Below, in pieces: positions 6,441-10,004 of a stretch of DNA of 10,004 nt. The translations under genes and the position numbers were made by a program. The notes beneath the pieces are model-generated. The model was not told the DNA's origin, did no database searches, and was given only the letters and a program-made list of their open reading frames with translations. Position 1 is the first letter of the stretch, and the number at the start of each line of letters is the position of its first letter. The stretch is taken from assembly GCA_964543965.1 (NCBI GenBank), contig CAZJAX010000076.1:1-10004 (forward strand), written 5' to 3'. This DNA is from CAMDWQ01 sp964543965 (GTDB lineage: Bacteria; Omnitrophota; Gorgyraeia; 2-02-FULL-51-18).

Positions 6441-7717
6441 CAGGTTCTGCCTCCCAGTATTCCGCGATAAAGATCAAGGTAGCTGGCGGCCTGAATTTCC
6501 ATCCGGTACCGCTGCCGGGCGACTGCCGCGGCGTTTCTTGACATCGCCTCCCTAAGCGAACGGTTTTCGACAGCTTCCCGTAGGTTGGACGCCAAATCCT
6601 CAGCATCCTTTAGTCGGCTCAAAAGACCTGTTTTTCCGTGTTCCACCATCTCGGGGACACCCCCCGCAGCAAAAGCGACCACCATCGTCCCGCAGGCGAG
6701 CGACTCGAGCGCCGTATTGGGCTGGTTGTCTTCGAGTGAAGGAAGCACAAAGATATCGGCAGCGCTGTAGCACGCGGCTAGCAGCTTTTCATCTTGAATG
6801 CTGCCGAGATAATGCACGGGGATTTTGCCGCATACCTCGCTTCTTTTATCCTCTTTTCCGAAAACGGCGATTTCGATCCCGGAAACATCCATTTTCGAAG
6901 AAATGATCCGCAGCGCCTCCGAAAAATAGCGGATACCTTTCCTCTCGTTAGAAATACGTTCCGCTCCGAAAAGAAGAATCGTCTTATCCTGAGGCAGGTT
7001 CAATGTCTGGCGGCACTCCTCCTTTTTATAACCGGCAAAAAACTCATCCGGGACGCTGCTCGAAATATCCGTCACGGGCATCTTCCCCATGAGCGAACTT
7101 TCCCGCGCCCTGTCGGCGATCCAGCGGCTTGAGCCCACGGCCTTGATGCGGGCTCGCGCGTAAGCGTAGTTTTTTCTTTTCCATATGCGGCTCGAGAGGT
7201 CATCCGGATCACGGGATCCAAGCTGAAAACACGCGCCGCAGCCAGCCTTATACTTTGTGCAATCCCCCGTGTAATGGCAGCCGCCGGTAAACGGATTCAT
7301 GTCGTGCAGAGTCCAGACGACCGCCTGGCCTCTCCTGACAGCCTCGCGAAAAAAAAGACGGTGATCCATAAAACCCGCCACCCAGTGAAGATTCACGATG
7401 TCCGCTCCGGAGATCCGGGCATCCGATCTCCAATCGAACGACGAGCGGTCGTCGGAGAATATTTCAACGCCCCCGGGCTTCGAAGCTTCATATTTTGAAG
7501 CCTCTGTCCTGATCCCGCGAACCCGCAAGCGTCTGACTGCGGCCGCCGCAAGCCCGATCCTGGGAGTCTCAAGCCTAGAAACTCCTTCGACGCTTGATCT
7601 TTTCGTGGGGACGATAAAACAGCTGTCCGCACCTGCCTTCAGAAGAGCCCGATGCAGGCGCAGCGCCGCGATGCCCGCGCCGCCTGAATCATAGGTAGAC
7701 AAATGCACGATCTTCAT
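6440..7717 (-). CDS. GT4-family glycosyltransferase (GT-B fold) with cysteine cluster
   Basis: This 425-residue retaining glycosyltransferase would transfer a sugar from a nucleotide donor at the cytoplasmic face of the membrane. The N-terminal domain opens MKIVHLSTYDSGGAGIAA, with the glycine-rich loop that contacts donor and acceptor. WTLHDMNPFTGGCHYTGDC (135-153) continues into a four-cysteine cluster (C147, C153, C160, C163). The C-terminal donor domain has LLFGAERISNERKG (248-261) and PSLEDNQPNTALESLACGT (326-344), the E/D-containing helix binding the nucleotide sugar. The spacing E329/D330 to E338 differs slightly from the textbook E-x7-E, but I recall EDNxPNT as usual in this subgroup. 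The start lies 3 bases after the methyltransferase stop; the nearest GGAG is 14 bases upstream, so initiation is probably coupled. The donor sugar is unknown. Confidence 0.92.
   Translation of the reverse strand: MKIVHLSTYDSGGAGIAALRLHRALLKAGADSCFIVPTKRSSVEGVSRLETPRIGLAAAAVRRLRVRGIRTEASKYEASKPGGVEIFSDDRSSFDWRSDARISGADIVNLHWVAGFMDHRLFFREAVRRGQAVVWTLHDMNPFTGGCHYTGDCTKYKAGCGACFQLGSRDPDDLSSRIWKRKNYAYARARIKAVGSSRWIADRARESSLMGKMPVTDISSSVPDEFFAGYKKEECRQTLNLPQDKTILLFGAERISNERKGIRYFSEALRIISSKMDVSGIEIAVFGKEDKRSEVCGKIPVHYLGSIQDEKLLAACYSAADIFVLPSLEDNQPNTALESLACGTMVVAFAAGGVPEMVEHGKTGLLSRLKDAEDLASNLREAVENRSLREAMSRNAAAVARQRYRMEIQAASYLDLYRGILGGRT
6450..6455 (-). promoter_or_regulatory. Shine-Dalgarno GGGAGG supporting the full-length GT2 start
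   Basis: GGGAGG is 9 bases before ATG 6440-6438. It argues that the proline-rich extension of the GT2 enzyme is translated rather than being an over-long open frame. Confidence 0.7.
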
Positions 7718-7720
7718 CGC

Positions 7721-8650
7721 TTACGCAGAAGCTCCGGACGGAATTTTTTCATAACAAATGTACATCGAGCGCCCGCGCACCCATCGCCGGAGACCGCTCT
7801 TCAGGACGGCGGAAAAAAATGGCCTTGTAAGCCTATTGAATAAAAATCGGCCGGCCCGCTTCCAGCGCCGGCGCGCTTCGCTGGATGCCGCGTGCAGGTA
7901 TTCGGAAACGTGGCAGGCTGCCAGAGGCTCGGGCGTGATCCTCTTCAAACGCAGAGGCAGGATCCTTTCCAGGCTTTTGGCGGATTCTGCGGTCCAATGC
8001 GTCATGTGATGCGGCGGCATATTCATCAGATCATCGGGAAGATTCTTAAGGTACGCGTCCAGGTTAGGCACGCTCAGTACGAGAAGACCGCCCGTTCTTA
8101 AAACGGCCGTCATCTGCTGCAAAAATATCCTGGGCTCGCTAATATGCTCCAAGACCTGGAATGCGCAGACCGCGTCCTGGGAGGCAGGATGCTTCTCCGC
8201 AAAATCCCCCAAAGGCGTGCAGTCAACGGGCAGGCCCGACCGCGCAGCGGATGCAGCCGCCTGTCGGTTGATCTCTAGACCGCTCATCGTCATTTTTGCG
8301 GCCAGCCCCTTCTTCAGGAAAGCCCCGGTGCCGCATCCGACTTCCAGCACGCGGCTGCCGCGCGCCAGGTCCTTCAGCGCTTCGGCGTATTCCCACTTTT
8401 CTTCCTGATAAAACCAATCGAATTTCTGCAGCTGCTCATAAAGCTTGTCGGAGCCAGCGGCATCCGCCGGCAAAAAAAATCTCAGCTTCGTGGAAGGGCA
8501 CTCATAAAGATACAGCTGTTTGCAGCCGCGAAACTCGGAGGCGACGTCAATCTGGAAAGCATTTTTCCATGCTTCGACCAGCCGGTCTGAATCGATGACG
8601 CGGATCAGGCGGGCCTCCGTGTTCTCCGCCAAGGGACTGAAGACCGTCAT
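7721..8650 (-). CDS. class I SAM-dependent methyltransferase
   Basis: This 309-residue soluble protein has a Rossmann-type methyltransferase domain. Motif I is VLEVGCGTGAFL (101-112), which binds S-adenosylmethionine. An acidic residue follows at the end of beta-2 (LEIN, 125-128), then FQVLEHI (164-170), the motif IV region typical of the UbiG/Methyltransf_23 group, and GGLLVLSVPN (187-196). A histidine-rich MPPHHMTHW segment (211-219) is common in sugar-locus members of this group. About 90 residues precede the domain and a basic, arginine-rich tail follows. The ATG overlaps the exporter's TGA, with AGAGG five bases upstream, so the start is firm. It stops at TAA, 3 bases before the next start. 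Most likely it O-methylates a sugar or the end of the chain; the acceptor cannot be read from sequence. Confidence 0.9.
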   Translation of the reverse strand: MTVFSPLAENTEARLIRVIDSDRLVEAWKNAFQIDVASEFRGCKQLYLYECPSTKLRFFLPADAAGSDKLYEQLQKFDWFYQEEKWEYAEALKDLARGSRVLEVGCGTGAFLKKGLAAKMTMSGLEINRQAAASAARSGLPVDCTPLGDFAEKHPASQDAVCAFQVLEHISEPRIFLQQMTAVLRTGGLLVLSVPNLDAYLKNLPDDLMNMPPHHMTHWTAESAKSLERILPLRLKRITPEPLAACHVSEYLHAASSEARRRWKRAGRFLFNRLTRPFFSAVLKSGLRRWVRGRSMYICYEKIPSGASA

Positions 8651-10004
8651 TCAAACCTCTGCGCCTGCCAAAGAGCGTAGAATTTTCCCTTTTTGTCCAG
8701 CAGCTCCTGCAGAGTCCCCGACTCAAGGACGCGCCCCTGATCCAGTACGATGATCTTATCCGCGTTCTTGATAGTAGAAAGGCGGTGGGCGATGACGATC
8801 GTGGTGCGGCCTTTGGCGGCTTCGGCGATGGATTCCTGTATCAAAGTTTCCGTGTGCGTATCCAAGGAGCTCGTCGCCTCATCAAGGATAAGGATAGGCG
8901 CGTTTTTTAAGATCGCCCGGGCGATCGAAAGCCTCTGCTTTTCTCCGCCCGAGAGCCGCACGCCGCGGTCCCCCACGACCGTTTCAAGGCTCGCCAGGTG
9001 TTTACTTTTGCCCCGTTCGATCAGAGGGGTATTGAGTCCCTGCTGAAGCTTTTCGACAAATTCTCCTAGCCTGGCCCTGCCCAAAACGTCGACGATCTTC
9101 TCAATGGTGACATCCTTCGCATCGATGCCGTATAGCAAATTGGCTCTCAGCGTGTCATTCATCAGCTGGACTTCCTGGCTTACATAAGCGATGTTGCGGT
9201 AAAAGGATTCAAGAGAAAAATCATTGATATCGGTGCCGTCGATGAATATGGTCCCGCGGGGCGCTTCATAAAAACGGCATAGAAGGCTGACGATCGTGGA
9301 TTTTCCCGCTCCCGTCTGTCCGACGAGCGCCGTCATCTTGCCTTTTTCGATATCGAAACAGCAGTCGTTGAGCACAGCCGGGCGGAGCGGATAGCTGAAG
9401 TTGAGGTGGCTGACCGAAAGCCTCTTCTCGATGCCCCGGAATTCGAGAGATCCCCCATGCACAAAGAATTTATTCTCGTCGTTCAAAACGCTCAAGATGC
9501 TTTTCCATACGCCCAAGGATGTCGCAAAAGTGGAACGGATGCTGCTGAGGGATTTAAAGCAGTTTGAAGAGCGCTTCAAAATATAGAAGAAAACGAGGAA
9601 AGACGAAAAGTCCGAAGCTGTCTTGTAGCGCAGCAAAAGAGCGATAGCCGTCACCAGCACGAGGATCATCAGAAGAAAAACGATCTCCTGCAAGGGCGAG
9701 ATCAGATTATATTTTTTATCGATGCTGAATTCGTGCTCCGCGACGGAATTGCTGGCATTGGAAAAGCTGACTTTTTCCTTTTCCTCCGCTCGGTAGGCTT
9801 TCATGAGCACCACGGCAGAAAATACGTTGAATACTTTTTTTGACAGCTCATCGATCGCTTCGGCGTAACTCGTCGATGAATGCCTGATCCTATGGATAAG
9901 CCAATTCGATGAAAAATGAAGCAACGGAAATATCAGAAATGCCGCCAGCGTCAACTGCCACGATATCCAAAACATAGCCGCGAGATAGATCATTAGCTGC
10001 ACCA
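8647..10004 (-). CDS. ABC exporter (MsbA/PglK-like fused membrane and ATPase domains), 5' end outside window
   Basis: This is the C-terminal part (at least 451 residues) of a half-transporter that hydrolyses ATP to flip a lipid-linked substrate across the inner membrane. The frame stays open to the right edge, so the true start is outside; by comparison with MsbA (about 580 aa) some 130-150 residues are missing. Counting from the first complete codon (10002), hydrophobic stretches at about 5-30 and 105-145 are transmembrane segments. The ATPase domain has Walker A GQTGAGKST (228-236), Q-loop Q276, signature LSGGEKQR (350-357), Walker B LILDE (371-375), D-loop SSLD (378-381) and H-loop H406, so it should be active. 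The gap from Q-loop to signature is about 17 residues longer than in MsbA. Its TGA overlaps the next gene's ATG (ATGA). The glycan context suggests the substrate is a lipid-linked oligosaccharide; lipid A or another lipid remains possible. Confidence 0.93.
   Translation of the reverse strand, partial: VQLMIYLAAMFWISWQLTLAAFLIFPLLHFSSNWLIHRIRHSSTSYAEAIDELSKKVFNVFSAVVLMKAYRAEEKEKVSFSNASNSVAEHEFSIDKKYNLISPLQEIVFLLMILVLVTAIALLLRYKTASDFSSFLVFFYILKRSSNCFKSLSSIRSTFATSLGVWKSILSVLNDENKFFVHGGSLEFRGIEKRLSVSHLNFSYPLRPAVLNDCCFDIEKGKMTALVGQTGAGKSTIVSLLCRFYEAPRGTIFIDGTDINDFSLESFYRNIAYVSQEVQLMNDTLRANLLYGIDAKDVTIEKIVDVLGRARLGEFVEKLQQGLNTPLIERGKSKHLASLETVVGDRGVRLSGGEKQRLSIARAILKNAPILILDEATSSLDTHTETLIQESIAEAAKGRTTIVIAHRLSTIKNADKIIVLDQGRVLESGTLQELLDKKGKFYALWQAQRFE

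Noticed and set aside
1..10004. CRISPR arrays, tRNA or rRNA genes, insertion sequences, phage or toxin-antitoxin genes
   Set aside because: No direct-repeat arrays, RNA-gene-like folds, transposase motifs or terminal inverted repeats were seen; nearly every base is in a glycan-locus gene.

Overview
The window is a tightly packed, single-strand gene cluster for making and exporting a surface glycan. All nine genes lie on the minus strand, so transcription runs from the right edge (position 10004) to the left edge. Dense, moderately GC-rich genes, frequent ATGA-type start/stop overlaps and Shine-Dalgarno sequences show a bacterium. The MsbA/PglK-like exporter, repeated glycosyltransferases, two SAM methyltransferases and a nucleotide-sugar epimerase are typical of O-antigen, capsule or other lipid-linked glycan loci, mostly in Gram-negative bacteria. 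I cannot name the species; an uncultured environmental lineage is a guess.

Layout in transcription order. (1) ABC exporter, membrane plus ATPase domains, cut by the right edge (10004-8647). (2) Class I SAM methyltransferase (8650-7721). (3) GT4 glycosyltransferase (7717-6440). (4) GT2 glycosyltransferase with a conserved proline-rich N-terminal extension (6440-5442). (5) Second GT2 (5441-4488). (6) Second GT4 with a cysteine cluster (4491-3163). (7) Third GT4-like glycosyltransferase, split by one in-frame TAG codon at 2953-2951 (3166-2012). A 58-base AT-rich gap (2011-1954) follows, with an extended -10 promoter and a perfect palindrome. Then come (8) an FkbM-type methyltransferase (1953-1126) and (9) a dTDP-L-rhamnose 4-epimerase-like dehydratase/epimerase (1129-11).

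Junctions 1/2, 5/6, 6/7 and 8/9 are 4-base overlaps (ATGA or GTGA); 3/4 is TGATG, 4/5 is TGAATG, and 2/3 has a 3-base gap. Genes 1-7 therefore look like one translationally coupled operon. Genes 8-9 may have an extra internal promoter. Inferred division of labour: the epimerase supplies an activated deoxysugar, the five glycosyltransferases build the chain, the methyltransferases decorate it with O-methyl groups, and the ABC exporter flips the lipid-linked product across the inner membrane.

The points that most deserve a second look are the amber codon inside an otherwise intact glycosyltransferase frame, the AT-rich palindromic promoter gap, an extra segment in the ABC ATPase domain just before the signature motif, and an apparent loss of the CxxC knuckle in the epimerase. 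I see no RNA genes, CRISPR arrays, insertion sequences or long repeats. Apart from the ordinary glycan locus I do not see a new type of system.
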